Shown here: one piece after another, positions 39,591 through 53,750 of the stretch
Layout: each line of letters starts with the position of its first letter
Position numbering within the stretch: position 1 is the first letter of the stretch
Assembly (NCBI RefSeq): GCF_029227915.1
Contig: NC_079887.1
Location: 5,890,001 to 5,954,000 of the forward strand
Source of the DNA: Hydractinia symbiolongicarpus
Lineage: Eukaryota; Cnidaria; Hydrozoa; Anthoathecata; Hydractiniidae
DNA: 64,000 bases
Direction: 5' to 3'
The notes under the pieces: generated by a model
What the model was told of the DNA's origin: nothing
The model's input: the letters and a program-made list of their open reading frames with translations, nothing else
Database searches by the model: none
Translations under genes and position numbers: made by a program

Positions 39591-41239
39591 CCCACAGGGA
39601 ATCGTTTCACTGTTAAAAGCAAAACAACTTAGTAATATCAGAAAAAAAATCACTAAATACATGTTGGTACGCATATGTGACGCAACCGTTGTAACTCAAA
39701 CGGATTGATACAGCCTAAAAATCAATGAAATGTAGTTTTTGAGAATGTCTCTATTTCTTCAGCGCGAGTTAACGGCCAGGATTAGTCCCACAGTAAAAGA
39801 AGACTTATTTATCTAAATTATTAAATAAAGCGCTACCACAGAGCCTAGTGTACTCGCTGAATTCCAGCAATCATGGCGAATTAAGAAGGATGTTATTCCT
39901 TGGAGTCCAATGGGCTTATTTATCGCATTTACAAGGTCACAGTCCAGAATCAGTTCAATTAAGTCCCACAGTCAATCGTTTTACTGTTAAAAGCGAAACA
40001 ACTTAGTAATATCGGAAAAAAAATCACTAAATACATGTTGGTACGAATATGTGACGCAACCGTTGTAATTTAAACGGATTGACACCGTTAGAAAGTCAAT
40101 GAAATGTAGTTTTTGAAACTGTCTCTATTCCTTCAGCGCAAACTAACGGCATGGATTGGTCCCACAGTAAAAAATGACTTATTTATCTTAATTTTTAAAT
40201 AAAACGCTACCACAGCGCCCAGTGTAATCGCTGAGTTCCAGCAATCATGTCAAATTAAGAAGAATGTTATTTCTTGGGTCCAGTTAGCTCACCTATCCCA
40301 TTTATAAGGTCACCGTCCAAAGTTAATTCAATTAAGTTCCACAGTCAATCGTTTCACTGTTAAGAGCGATATAACTTAGTAGTATCGGAAAGATATCACT
40401 GAATACATGTTGGTAGGAAAATGTGACGCAACCGTTGTAACTCAAGCGGATTGATACCGCCAAGAAGTCAATGAAATGTAGTTTTTGAGAATGTCTTTAA
40501 TTCTTCAGTGCGTGCTAACGGCCAGGATTGGTCCCATAGTAAAAAAAGACTTATATATCTAAATTTTTAAATAAAGCGCTACCACAGAGCCTAGTGTAAT
40601 CGCTGAATTCCAGCAATCATGTCAATTTAAGAAGAATGTTATTCCTTGGAGTCCAATTGGCTCATTTATCACATTTATAAGGTCACAGTCCAGAATCAGT
40701 TTAATTAAGTCCCAGAGTCAATCGTTTCACTGTTAAAAGCGATCCAACTTAGTAATATCGGAAAAAGTCACTATCTACATATTGGTATGAGCATGTGACG
40801 CAACCGTTGTAACACAAACGGACTGATACTGTTAGAAAATCATTGAAATGTAGTTTTTGAAGCTGTCTCTACTTCTTCAGCGCGCGATAACGGCTTGGAT
40901 TGGTCCCACAGTAAAAACTGTCTTATTTATCTTAATTTTCAAGTGAATCGCTACCAAAGCGCCCAGTGTAGTCGCTGAGTTCCGGGAATCATGTCAAATT
41001 AAGAAGAATGATATTTCCTGGGGTCCAATTGGCTCACTTATCACATTTATAAGGTCACAGTCCAAATTTACTTCAATTAAGTCCCACAGTGAATCGTTTT
41101 ACTGTTAAAAGCGAAACAACTTAGTAATATCAGAAAAAAAATCACTAAATACATGTTGGTACGCATATGTGACGCAACCGTTGTAACTCAAACGGATTGA
41201 TACCGCCTAAAAATCAATGAAATGTAGTTTTTGAGAATG
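39591..41239 (+). repeat. 4-monomer unit (about 1491 bp), first and most divergent copy
   Basis: The rare block CAATGGGCTTATTTATCGC gives landmarks (its TGGGCTT part) at 39911, 41402 and 42893, two equal steps of 1491 bp. This first unit keeps the ACATATTGG marker at 40779, which the later two lack, and overlaps the long-range block shared with 29971-31462. It therefore links the earlier domain with the tandem copies that follow. Confidence 0.78.
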
Positions 41240-42730
41240 TCTCTATTTCTTCAGCGCGAGTTAACGGCCAGGATTAGTCCCACAGTAAAAGAAGACTTAT
41301 TTATCTAAATTATTAAATAAAGCGCTACCACAGAGCCTAGTGTACTCGCTGAATTCCAGCAATCATGGCGAATTAAGAAGGATGTTATTCCTTGGAGTCC
41401 AATGGGCTTATTTATCGCATTTACAAGGTCACAATCCAGAATCAGTTCAATTAAGTCCCACAGTCAATCGTTTTACTGTTAAAAGCGAAACAACTTAGTA
41501 ATATCGGAAAAAAAATCACTAAATACATGTTGGTACGAATATGTGACGCAACCGTTGTAATTTATACGGATTGACACCGTTAGAAAGTCAATGAAATGTA
41601 GTTTTTGAAACTGTCACTATTTCTTCAGCGCAAACTAACGGCATGGATTGGTCCCACAGTAAAAAATGACTTATTTATCTTAATTTTTAAATAAAACGCT
41701 ACCACAGCGCCCAGTGTAATCGCTGAGTTCCAGCAATCATGTCAAATTAAGAAGAATGTTATTTCTTGGGTCCAGTTAGCTCACCTATCCCATTTATAAA
41801 GTCACCGTCCAAAGTTAATTCAATTAAGTTCCACAGTCAATCGTTTCACTGTTAAGAGCGAAACAACTTAGTAATATCAGAAAAAAAATCACTAAATACA
41901 TGTTGGTACGAATATGTGACGCAACCGTTGTGATTTTACCGGATTGACACCGTTAGAAAGTCAATGAAATGTAGTTTTTGAAACTGTCTCTATTTCCTCA
42001 GCGCAAACTAACGGCATGGATTGGTCCTACAGTAAAAAATGACTTATTTATCTTACTTTTTAAATAAAACGCTACCACAGCGCCCAGTGTAATCGCTGAG
42101 TTCCAGCAATCATGTCAAATTAAGAAGAATGTTATTTCTTGGGTCCAGTTAGCTCACTTTTCCCATTTATAAGGTCACCGTCCAAAGTTAATTCAATTAA
42201 GTTCCACAGTCAATCGTTTCACTGTTAAAAGCGATATAACTTAGTAGTATCGGAAGATATCACTGAATACATGTTGGTACGACAATGTGACGCAACCGTT
42301 GTAACTCAAGCGGATTGATACCGCCAAAAAGTCAATGAAATGTAGTTTTTGAGAATGTCTTTAATTCTTCAGTGCGTGCTAACGGCCAGGATTGGTCCCA
42401 TAGTAAAAAAAGACTTATATATCTAAATTTTTAATTAAAGCGCTACCACAGAGCCTAGTGTACTCGCTGAATTCAAGCAATCATGTCAAATTAAGAAGAA
42501 TGTTATTCTTTAGAATCCAATTGGCTCATTTATCGCATTTACAAGGTCACAGTCCAGAATCAGTTCAATAAGTCCCACAGTCAATCGTTTTACTGTTAAA
42601 AGCGAAACAACTTAGTAATATCAGAAAAAAAATCACTAAATACATGTTGGTACGAATATGTGACGCAACCGTTGTGATTTAAACGGATTGACACCGTTAG
42701 AAAGTCAATGAAATGTAGTTTTTGAAACTG
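41240..42730 (+). repeat. 4-monomer unit, near-perfect tandem copy A (1491 bp)
   Basis: TCAGCGCGAGTTAACGG begins at 41251 and again at 42742. Private variants shared by A and B include CACAATCCAG, TTATACGGATTG, ACTGTCACTATT, GTGATTTTACCGG (41930 and 43421) and TATTTCCTCAGCGC. I noticed no differences in the segments compared. The left border lies where TTTTTGAGAATG changes to TTTTTGAAACTG, inside a monomer. Confidence 0.87.
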
Positions 42731-44230
42731 TCTCTATTTCTTCAGCGCGAGTTAACGGCCAGGATTAGTCCCACAGTAAAAGAAGACTTATTTATCTAAA
42801 TTATTAAATAAAGCGCTACCACAGAGCCTAGTGTACTCGCTGAATTCCAGCAATCATGGCGAATTAAGAAGGATGTTATTCCTTGGAGTCCAATGGGCTT
42901 ATTTATCGCATTTACAAGGTCACAATCCAGAATCAGTTCAATTAAGTCCCACAGTCAATCGTTTTACTGTTAAAAGCGAAACAACTTAGTAATATCGGAA
43001 AAAAAATCACTAAATACATGTTGGTACGAATATGTGACGCAACCGTTGTAATTTATACGGATTGACACCGTTAGAAAGTCAATGAAATGTAGTTTTTGAA
43101 ACTGTCACTATTTCTTCAGCGCAAACTAACGGCATGGATTGGTCCCACAGTAAAAAATGACTTATTTATCTTAATTTTTAAATAAAACGCTACCACAGCG
43201 CCCAGTGTAATCGCTGAGTTCCAGCAATCATGTCAAATTAAGAAGAATGTTATTTCTTGGGTCCAGTTAGCTCACCTATCCCATTTATAAAGTCACCGTC
43301 CAAAGTTAATTCAATTAAGTTCCACAGTCAATCGTTTCACTGTTAAGAGCGAAACAACTTAGTAATATCAGAAAAAAAATCACTAAATACATGTTGGTAC
43401 GAATATGTGACGCAACCGTTGTGATTTTACCGGATTGACACCGTTAGAAAGTCAATGAAATGTAGTTTTTGAAACTGTCTCTATTTCCTCAGCGCAAACT
43501 AACGGCATGGATTGGTCCTACAGTAAAAAATGACTTATTTATCTTACTTTTTAAATAAAACGCTACCACAGCGCCCAGTGTAATCGCTGAGTTCCAGCAA
43601 TCATGTCAAATTAAGAAGAATGTTATTTCTTGGGTCCAGTTAGCTCACTTTTCCCATTTATAAGGTCACCGTCCAAAGTTAATTCAATTAAGTTCCACAG
43701 TCAATCGTTTCACTGTTAAAAGCGATATAACTTAGTAGTATCGGAAGATATCACTGAATACATGTTGGTACGACAATGTGACGCAACCGTTGTAACTCAA
43801 GCGGATTGATACCGCCAAAAAGTCAATGAAATGTAGTTTTTGAGAATGTCTTTAATTCTTCAGTGCGTGCTAACGGCCAGGATTGGTCCCATAGTAAAAA
43901 AAGACTTATATATCTAAATTTTTAATTAAAGCGCTACCACAGAGCCTAGTGTACTCGCTGAATTCAAGCAATCATGTCAAATTAAGAAGAATGTTATTCT
44001 TTAGAATCCAATTGGCTCATTTATCGCATTTACAAGGTCACAGTCCAGAATCAGTTCAATAAGTCCCACAGTCAATCGTTTTACTGTTAAAAGCGAAACA
44101 ACTTAGTAATATCAGAAAAAAAATCACTAAATACATGTTGGTACGAATATGTGACGCAACCGTTGTGATTTAAACGGATTGACACCGTTAGAAAGTCAAT
44201 GAAATGTAGTTTTTGAAACTGTCTCTATTT
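42731..44230 (+). repeat. 4-monomer unit, near-perfect tandem copy B
   Basis: Direct repeat of 41240-42730. It ends at about 44230, where the sequence continues TTTTTCAGCGCAAACTAACGG and not TTCTTCAGCGCGAGTTAACGG. Both borders fall in the GTCTCTATTTCTTCAGCGC block, which is nearly constant in all monomers and would have served as the exchange site. This pair is among the youngest events in the window. Confidence 0.87.
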
Positions 44231-47200
44231 TTTCAGCGCAAACTAACGGCATGGATAGGTCCCACAGTAAAAAATGACTTATTTATCTTAATTTTTAAAT
44301 AAAACGCTACCACAGCGCCCAGTGTAATCGCTGAGTTCCAGCAATCATGTCAAATTAAGAAGAATGTTATTTCTTGGGTCCAATTGGCTCATTTATCACA
44401 TTTATAAGGTCACAGTCAAAAGTTACTTCAATTAAGTCACAGAGTCAATTTTTTCACTGTTAAAAGCGATATAACTTAGTAATATCGGAAAAATGTCACT
44501 AAATATATGTTGGTACGCATATGTGACGCAACCGTTGTAACTCAAACGGATTGATACCGCCTAAAAATCAATGAAATGTAGTTTTTGAGAATGTCTCTAT
44601 TTCTTCAGCGCGAGTTAACGGCCAGGATTAGTCCCACAGTAAAAGAAGACTTATTTATCTAAATTATTAAATAAAGCGCTACCACAGAGCCTAGTGTACT
44701 CGCTGAATTCCAGCAATCATGTCAAATTAAGAAGAATGTTATTTCTTGGGTTCAGTTAGCTCACCTATCCCATATATAAGGTCACAGTCCAGAATCAGTT
44801 TAATTAAGTCCCAGAGTCAATCGTTTCACTGTTAAAAGCGATACAACTTAGTAATATCGGAAAAAGTCACTATCTACATATTGGTATGAGCATGTGACGC
44901 AACCGTTGTAACACAAACGGACTGATACTGTTAGAAAATCATTGAAATGTAGGTTTTGAAGCTGTCTCTACTTCTTCAACGCGCGATAACGGCTTGGATT
45001 GGTCCCACAGTAAAAACTGACTTATTTATCTTAATTTTCAAATGAATCGCTACCAAAGCGCCCAGTGTAGTCGCTGAGTTCCGGGAATCATGTCAAATTT
45101 AGAAGAATGATATTTCCTGGGGTCCAATTGGCTCACTTATCACATTTATAAGGTCACAGTCCAAATTTACTTCAATTAAGTCCCACAGTGAATCGTTTTG
45201 CTTTTAAAAGCGAAACAACTTAGTAATATCAGAAAAAAAATCACTAAATACATGTTGGTACGAATATGTGACGCAACCGTTGTGATTTAAACGGATTGAC
45301 ACCGTTAGAAAGTCAATGAAATGTAGTTTTTGAAACTGTCTCTATTTCTTCAGCGCAAACTAACGGCATGGATTGGTCCTACAGTAAAAAATGACTTATT
45401 TATCTTAATTTTTAAATAAAACGCTACCACAGCGCCCAGTGTAATCGCTGAGTTCCAGCAATCATGCCAAATTAAGAAGAATGTTATTTCTTGGGTCCAA
45501 TTGGCTCATTTATCACATTTATAAGGTCACAGTCCAAATTTACTTCAATTAAGTCCCACAGTGAATCGTTTTGCTGTTAAAAGCGAAACAACTTAGTAAT
45601 ATCAGAAAAAAAATCACTAAATACATGTTGGTACGAATATGTGACGCAACCGTTGTGATTTAAACGGATTGACACTGTTAGAATAGCAATGAAATGTAGT
45701 TTTTGAAACTGTCTCTATTTCTTCAGCGCAAACTAACGGCATGGATTGGTCCAACAGTAAAAATTGACTTATTTATCTTAATTTTTAAATAAAACGCTAC
45801 CACAGCGCCCAGTGTAATCGCTGAGTTCCAGCAATCATGCCAAATTAAGAAGAATGTTATTTCTTGGGTCCAGTTAGCTCACCTATCCCATTTATAAGGT
45901 CACAGTCCAGAATCAGTTTAATTAAGTCCCAGAGTCAATCGTTTCACTGTTAAAAGCGATACAACTTAGTAATATCGGAAAAAGTCACTATCTACATATT
46001 GGTATGAGCATGTGACGCAACCGTTGTAACACAAACGGACTGATACTGTTAGAAAATCATTGAAATGTAGATTTTGAAGCTGTTTCTACTTCTTCAGCGC
46101 GCGATAACGGCTTGGATTGGTCCCACAGTAAAAACTGACTTATTTATCTTAATTTTCAAGTGAATCGCTACCAAAGCGCCCAGTGTAGTCGCTGAGTTCC
46201 GGGAATAATGTCAAATTTAGAAGAAGGATATTTCCTGGGGTCCAATTGGCTCACTTATCACATTTATAAGGTCACAGTCCAAATTTACTTCAATTAAGTC
46301 CCACAGTGAATCGTTTTGCTGTTAAAAGCGAAACAACTTAGTAATATCAGAAAAAAAATCACTAAATACATGTTGGTACGAATATGTGACGCAACCGTTG
46401 TGATTTAAACGGATTGACACCGTTAGAAAGTCAATGAAATGTAGTTTTTGAAACTGTCTCTATTTCTTCAGCGCAAACTAACGGCATGGATTGGTCCTAC
46501 AGTAAAAATTGACTTATTTATCTTAATTTTTAAATAAAACGCTACCACAGCGCCCAGTGTAATCGCTGAGTTCCAGCAATCATGCCAAATTAAGAAGAAT
46601 GTTATTTCTTGGGTCCAGTTAGCTCACTTATCCCATTTATAAGGTCACAGTCCAGAATCAGTTTAATTAAGTCCCAGAGTCAATCGTTTCACTGTTAAAA
46701 GCGATACAACTTAGTAATATCGGAAAAAGTCACTATCTACATATTGGTATGAGCATGTGACGCAACCGTTGTAACACAAACGGACTGATACTGTTAGAAA
46801 ATCATTGAAATGTAGGTTTTGAAGCTGTCTCTACTTCTTCAGCGCGCGATAACGGCTTGGATTGGTCCCACAGTAAAAACTGACTTATTTATCTTAATTT
46901 TCAAATGAATCGCTACCAAAGCGCCCAGTGTAGTCGCTGAGTTCCGGGAATCATGTCAAATTTAGAAGAATGATATTTCCTGGGGTCCAATTGGCTCACT
47001 TATCACATTTATAAGGTCACAGTCCAAATTTACTTCAATTAAGTCCCACAGTGAATCGTTTTGCTGTTAAAAGCGAAACAACTTAGTAATATCAGAAAAA
47101 AAATCATAAATACATGTTGGTACGAATATGTGACGCAACCGTTGTGATTTAAACGGATTGACACCGTTAGAAAGTCAATGAAATGTAGTTTTTGAAACTG

Positions 47201-49340
47201 TCTCTATTTCTTCAGCGCAAACTAACGGCATGGATTGGTCCTACAGTAAAAAATGACTTATTTATCTTAATTTTTAAATAAAACGCTAACACAGCGCCCA
47301 GTGTAATCGCTGAGTTCCAGCAATCATGCCAAATTAAGAAGAATGTTATTTCTTGGGTCCAGTTAGCTCACTTATCCCATTTATAAGGTCACAGTCCAGA
47401 ATCACTTTAATTAAGTCCCACAGTCAATCGTTTTACTTTTAAAAGCGAAACAACTTAGTAATATCGGGAAAAAAATCACTAAATACATGTTGGTACGAAT
47501 ATGTGACGCAACTGTTGTGATTTAAACGGATTGACACCGTTAGAAAGTCAATGAAATGTAGTTTTTGAAACTGTCTCTATTTCTTCAGCGCAAACTAACG
47601 GCATGGATTGGTCCTACAGTAAAAAATGACTTATTTATCTTAATTTTTAAATAAAATGCTACCACAGCGCCCAGTGTAATCGCTGAGTTCCAGCAATCAT
47701 GTCAAATTAAGAAGAATGTTATTTCTTGGGTCCAGTTGGCTCACTTATCCCATTTATAAGGTCACCGTCCAAAGTTAATTCAATTAAGTTCCACAGTCAA
47801 TCGTTTCACTGTTAAGAGCGACATAACTTAGTAGTATCGGAAAGATATCACTGAATACATGTTGGTACGACAATGTGACGCAACCGTTGTAACTCAAGCA
47901 GATTGATACCGCCAAGAAGTCAATGAAATGTAGTTTTTGAGAATGTCTCTAATTCTTCAGCGCAAACTAACGGCATGGATAGGTCCCACAGTAAAAAATG
48001 ACTTATTTATCTTAATTTTGAAATAAAACGCTACCACAGCGCCCAGTGTAATCGCTGAGTTCCAGCAATCATGTCAAATTAAGAAGAATGTTATTTCTTG
48101 GGTCCTGTTAGCTCACTTATCCAATTTATAAGGTCACAGTCCAGAATCAGTTCAATTAAGTCCCGGAGTCAATCGTTTCACTGTTAAAAGCGATACAACT
48201 TAGTAATATTGGAAAAAGTCACTATCTACATGTTGGTATGAGCATGTGACGCAACCGTTGTAACTCAAACGGACTGATACCGTTAGAAAATCATTGAAAT
48301 GTAGTTTTTGAAGCTGTCTCTACTTCTTCAGCGCGTGATAACAACTTGGATTGGTCCCACAGTAAAAACTGACTTATTTATCTTATTTTTAAAAAAAAAC
48401 GCTACCACAGCACCCAGTGTAATCTCTGAGTTCCGGCAATCAAGTCAAATTAAGAAGAATGTTATTTCTTGGTTCCAGTTGGCTCACTTATCACATTTAT
48501 AAGGTCACCGTCCAAAGTTAATTCAATTAAGTTCCACAGTCAATCGTTTTACTGTTAAGAGCGATATAACTTAGTAGTATCGGAAAGATATCACTGAATA
48601 CATGTTGGTACGACAATGTGACGCAACCGTTGTAACTCAAGCAGATTGATACCGCCAAGAAGTCAATGAAATGTAGTTTTTGAGAATGTCTCTAATTCTT
48701 CAGCACAAACTAACGGCATGGATAGGTCCCACAGTAAAAAATGACTTATTTATCTTAATTTTGAAATAAAACGCTACCACAGCGCCCAGTGTAATCGCTG
48801 AGTTCCAGCAATCATGTCAAATTAAGAAGAATTTATTTCTTGTTTCCAGTTGGCTCACTTATCACATTTATAAGGTCACCGTCCAAAGTTAATTCAATTA
48901 AGTTCCACAATCAATCGTTTCACTGTTAAGAGCGATATAACTTAGTAGTATCGGAAATATATCACTGAATACATGTTGTTACGACAATGTGACGCAACCG
49001 TTGTAACTCAAGCGGGTTGATACCGCCAAGAAGTAATAAAATGTAGTTTTTGAGAATGTCTTTAATTCTTCAGTGCGTGCTAACGGCCAGGATTGGTCCC
49101 ATAGTAAAAAAAGACTTATATATCTAAATTTTTAAATAAAGCGCTACCACAGAGCCTAGTGTAATCGCTGAATTCCAGCAATCATGTCAATTTAAGAAGA
49201 ATGTTATTCCTTGGAGTCCAATTGGCTCATTTATCACATTTATAAGGTCACAGTCCAGAATCAGTTTAATTAAGTCCCAGAGTCAATCGTTTCACTGTTA
49301 AAAGCGATACAACTTAGTAATATCGGAAAAAGTCACTATC
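44231..49340 (+). repeat. Mixed satellite domain with 2- and 3-monomer steps
   Basis: The ACATATTGG marker is at 44878, 45996, 46741 and 49344 (steps of about 3, 2 and 7 monomers). Repeated classes include CGTTGTGATTTAAACGG, ATCATGCCAAATT and GGGAATCATGTCAAATTTAG. Near the end, CAAGCAGATTGATACC (at 47895 and 48638) recurs two monomers apart. A 64-codon open frame at 48308-48502 is chance, as it lacks any counterpart in most monomers. No non-satellite sequence seen. Confidence 0.78.
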
Positions 49341-52199
49341 TACATATTGGTATGAGCATGTGACGCAACCGTTGTAACTCAAACGGACTGATACTGTTAG
49401 AAAATCATTGAAATGTAGTTTTTGAAGCTGTCTCTACTTCTTCAGTGCACGATAACGGCTTGGATTGGTCCCACAGTAAAAACTGACTTATTTATCTTAA
49501 TTTTCAAGTGAATCGCTACCAAAGCGCCCAGTGTAATCGCTGAGTTCCGGCAATCATGTCAAATTAAGAAGAATGATATTTCCTGGGGTCCAATTGGCTC
49601 ACTTATCATATTTATAAGGTCACAGTCCAAATTTACTTCAATTAAGTCCCACAGTGAATCGTTTCACTGTTAAAAGCGATACAACTTAGTAATATCGGGA
49701 AAAAAATCACTAAATTTATGTTGGTACGAATATTTGACGCAACCGTTGTATCTCTAACGGATTGACACCGTTAGAAAGTCAATGAAATGTAGTTTTTGAA
49801 ACTGTCTCTATTTCTTCAGTGCGTGCTAACGGCCAGGATTGGTCCCACAGTAAGGAAAGACTAATTTATCTAATTTTTTAAATAAAGCGCTACCACAGAG
49901 CCTAGTGTACTCGTTGAATTCAAGCAATCATGTCAAATTAAGAAGAATGTTATTCTTTAGAGTCCAATTGGCTCATTTATCACATTTATAAGGTCACAGT
50001 CCAAAGTTACATTAATTAAGTCCGCAGAGTCAATCGTTTCACTGTTAAAAGCGATATAACTTAGTAGTATCGGAAATATATCACTGAATACATGTTGGTA
50101 CGACAATGTGACGCAACCGTTGTAACTCAAGCGGGTTGATACCGCCAAAAAGTCAATGAAATGTAGTTTTTGAGAATGTCTTTAATTCTTCAGTGCGTGC
50201 TAACGGCCAGGATTGGTCCCATAGTAAAAAAAGACTTATTTATCTAAATTATTTAATAAAGCGCTACCACAGAGCCTAGTGTAATCGCTGAATTCTAGCA
50301 ATCATGTCAATTTAAGAAGAATGTTATTCCTTGGAGTCCAATTGGCTCATTTATCACATTTATAAGGTCACAGTCCAGAATCAGTTTAGTTAAGTCCCAG
50401 AGTCAATCGTTTCACTGTTAAAAGCGATACAACTTAGTAATATTGGAAAAAGTCACTATCTACATGTTGGTATGAGCATGTGACGCAACCGTTGTAACTC
50501 AAACGAACTGATACCCTTAGAAAATCATTGAAATGTAGTTTTTAAAGCTGTCTCTACTTCTTCAGTGCGCGATAACGGCTTGGATTTGTCCCACAATAAA
50601 AGCTGACTTATTTATCTTATTTTTTAAAAAAAACGCTACCACAGCGCCCAGTGTAATTGCTGAGTTCCGGCAATCATGTCAAATTAAGAAGAATTTACTT
50701 CTTGTTTCCAGTTGGCTTACTTATCACATTTATAAGGTCACCGTCCAAATTTACTTCAATTAAGTTCCACAGTGAATCGTTTCACTGTTAAAAGCGATAC
50801 AACTTAGTAATATCGGAAAAAAAATCACTAAATACATGTTGGTACGATTATTTGACGCAACCGTTGTAACTCTAACGGATTGACACCGTTAGAAAGTCAA
50901 TGAAATGTAGTTTTTGAAACTGTCTCTATTTCTTCAGTGCGTGCTAACGGCCAGGATTGGTCCCACAGTAAGGAAAGACTAATTTATCTAATTTTTTAAA
51001 TAAAGCGCTAACACAGAGCCTAGTGTACTCGTTGAATTCAAGCAATCATGTCAAATTAAGAAGAATGTTAATCTTTAGAGTTCAATTGGCTCATTTATCA
51101 CATTTATAAGGTCACAGTCCAAAGTTACATCAATTAAGTCCCAGAGTCAATCGTTTCACTGTTAAAAGCGATATAACTTAGTAGTATCGGAAATATATCA
51201 CTGAATACATGTTGGTACGACAATGTGACGCAACCGTTGTAACTCAAGCGGGTTGATACCGCCTAAAAGTCAATGAAATGTAGTTTTTGAGAATGTCTTT
51301 AATTCTTCAGTGCGTGCTAACGGCCAGGATTGGTCCCATAGTAAAAAGAGACTTATTTATCTAAGTTTTTTAATAAAGCGCTACCACAGAGCCTAGTGTA
51401 ATCGCTGAATTCTAGCAATCATGTCAATTTAAGAAGAATGTTATTCCTTGGAGTCCAATTGGCTCATTTATCACATTTATAAGGTCACAGTCCAGAATCA
51501 GTTTAGTTAAGTCCCAGAGTCAATCGTTTCACTGTTAAAAGCGATACAACTTAGTAATATTGGAAAAGTCACTATCTACATGTTGGTATGAGCATGTGAC
51601 GCAACCGTTGTAACTCAAACGGACTGATACCCTTTGAAAATCATTGAAATGTAGTTTTTGAAGCTGTCTCTACTTCTTCAGCGCGCGTTAACGGCTTGGA
51701 TTTGTCCCACAATAAAAGCTGACTTATTTATCTTATTTTTTAAAAAAAACGCTACCACAGCGCCCAGTGTAATTGCTGAGTTCCGGCAATCATGCCAAAT
51801 TAACAAGAATTTACTTCTTGTTTCCAGTTGGCTTACTTATCACATTTATAAGGTCACCGTCCAAATTTACTTCAATTAAGTCCCACAGTGAATCGTTTCA
51901 CTGTTAAAAGCGATACAACTTAGTAATATCGGAAAAAAAATCACTAAATACATGTTGGTACGATTATTTGACGCAACCGTTGTAACTCTAACGGATTGAC
52001 ACCGTTAGAAAGTCAATGAAATGTAGTTTTTGAAACTGTCTCTATTTCTTCAGTGCGTGCTAACGGCCAGGATTGGTCCCACAGTAAGGAAAGACTAATT
52101 TATCTAATTTTTTAAATAAAGCGCTACCACAGAGCCTAGTGTACTCGTTGAATTCAAGCAATCATGTCAAATTAAGAAGAATGTTATTCCTTAGAGTCC

Positions 52200-53750
52200 A
52201 ATTGGCTCATTTATCACATTTATAAGGTCACAGTCCAAAGTTACATCAATTAAGTCCCAGAGTCAATCGTTTCACTGTTAAAAGCGATATAACTTAGTAG
52301 TATCGGAAATATATCACTGAATACATGTTGGTACGAGAATGTGACGCAACCGTTGTAACTCAAGCGGGTTGATACCGCCAAAAAGTCAATGAAATGTAGT
52401 TTTTGAGAATGTTTTTAATTCTTCAGTGCGTGCTAACGGCCAGGATTGGTCCTATAGTAAAAAAAGACTTATTTATCTAAATTTTTTAATAAAGCACTAC
52501 CACAGAGCCTAGTGTAATCGCTGAATTCTAGCAATCATGTCAATTTAAGAAGAATGTTATTCCTTGGAGTCCAATTGGCTCATTTATCACATTTATAAGG
52601 TCACAGTCCAGAATCAGTTTAGTTAAGTCCCAGAGTCAATCGTTTCACTGTTAAAAGCGATACAACTTAGTAATATTGGAAAAAGTCACTATCTACATGT
52701 TGGTATAAGCATGTGACGCAACCGTTGTAACTCAAACGGACTGATACCCTTAGAAAATCATTAAAATGTAGTTTTGGAAGCTGTCTCTACTTCTTCAGCG
52801 CGCGATAGCGGCTTGGATTTGTCCCGCAATAAAAGCTGACTTATTTATCTTATTTTTTAAAAAAAACGCTACCACAGCGCCCAGTGTAATCGCTGAGTTC
52901 CGGCAATCATGTCAAATTAAGAAGAATTTACTTCTTGTTTCCAGTTGGCTCACTTATCACATTTATAAGGTCACCGTCCAAATTTACTTCAATTAAGTCC
53001 CACAGTGAATCGTTTCACTGTTAAAAGCGATACAACTTAGTAATATCGGAAAAAAAATCACTAAATACATGTTGGTACGATAATTTGACGCAACCGTTGT
53101 AACTCTAACGGATTGACACCGTTAGAAAGTCAATGAAATGTAGTTTTTGAAACTGTCTCTATTTCTTCAGTGCGTGCTAACGGCCAGGATTGGTCCCACA
53201 GTAAGGAAAGACTAATTTATCTAATTTTTTAAATAAAGTGCTACCACAGAGCCTAGTTAGTGTACTCGTTGAATTCAAGCAATCATGTTAAATTAAGAAG
53301 AATGTTATTCTTTAGAGTCCAATTGGCTCATTTATCACATTTATAAGGTCACAGTCCAAAGTTACTTCAATTAAGTCCCAGAGTCAATCGTTTCAATGTT
53401 AAAAGCGATATAACTTAGTAGTATCGGAAATATATCACTGAATACATGTTGGTACGACAATGTGACGCAACCGTTGTAACTCAAGCGGGTTGATACCGCC
53501 AAAAAGTCAATGAAATGTAGTTTTTGAGAATGTCTTTAATTCTTCAGTGCGTGCTAACGGCCAGGATTGGTCCCATAGTAAAAAAAGACTTATTTATCTA
53601 AATTTTTTAATAAAGCGCTACCACAGAGCCTAGTGTAATCGCTGAATTCTAGCAATCATGTCAATTTAAGAAGAATGTTATTCCTTGTAGTCCAATTGGC
53701 TCATTTATCACATTTATAAGGCCACAGTCCAGAATCAGTTTAGTTAAGTC
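52200..53750 (+). repeat. Segment duplicated 6 monomers downstream (to about 54440-55990)
   Basis: Private variants occur in the same order in both places: GGTACGAGAATGTG (52333, 54573), GTCCTATAGTAAAA (52449, 54691), TTGGTATAAGC (about 52700, 54940), GTTTTGGAAGCTG (about 52770, 55010), ATCATGTTAAATT and TTTCAATGTTAAAAGC. The shift is about 2240 bp, which equals two trimer units plus a 4-bp insertion present in the first copy only. The copy is recent relative to the surrounding trimers. Confidence 0.78.
53254..53261 (+). repeat. 4-bp tandem duplication TAGT TAGT
   Basis: GCCTAGTTAGTGTACTCG replaces the usual GCCTAGTGTACTCG. The extra TAGT is a simple slippage duplication private to this monomer, absent from its 6-monomer partner at about 55495, so it arose after that duplication. 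Confidence 0.85.
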
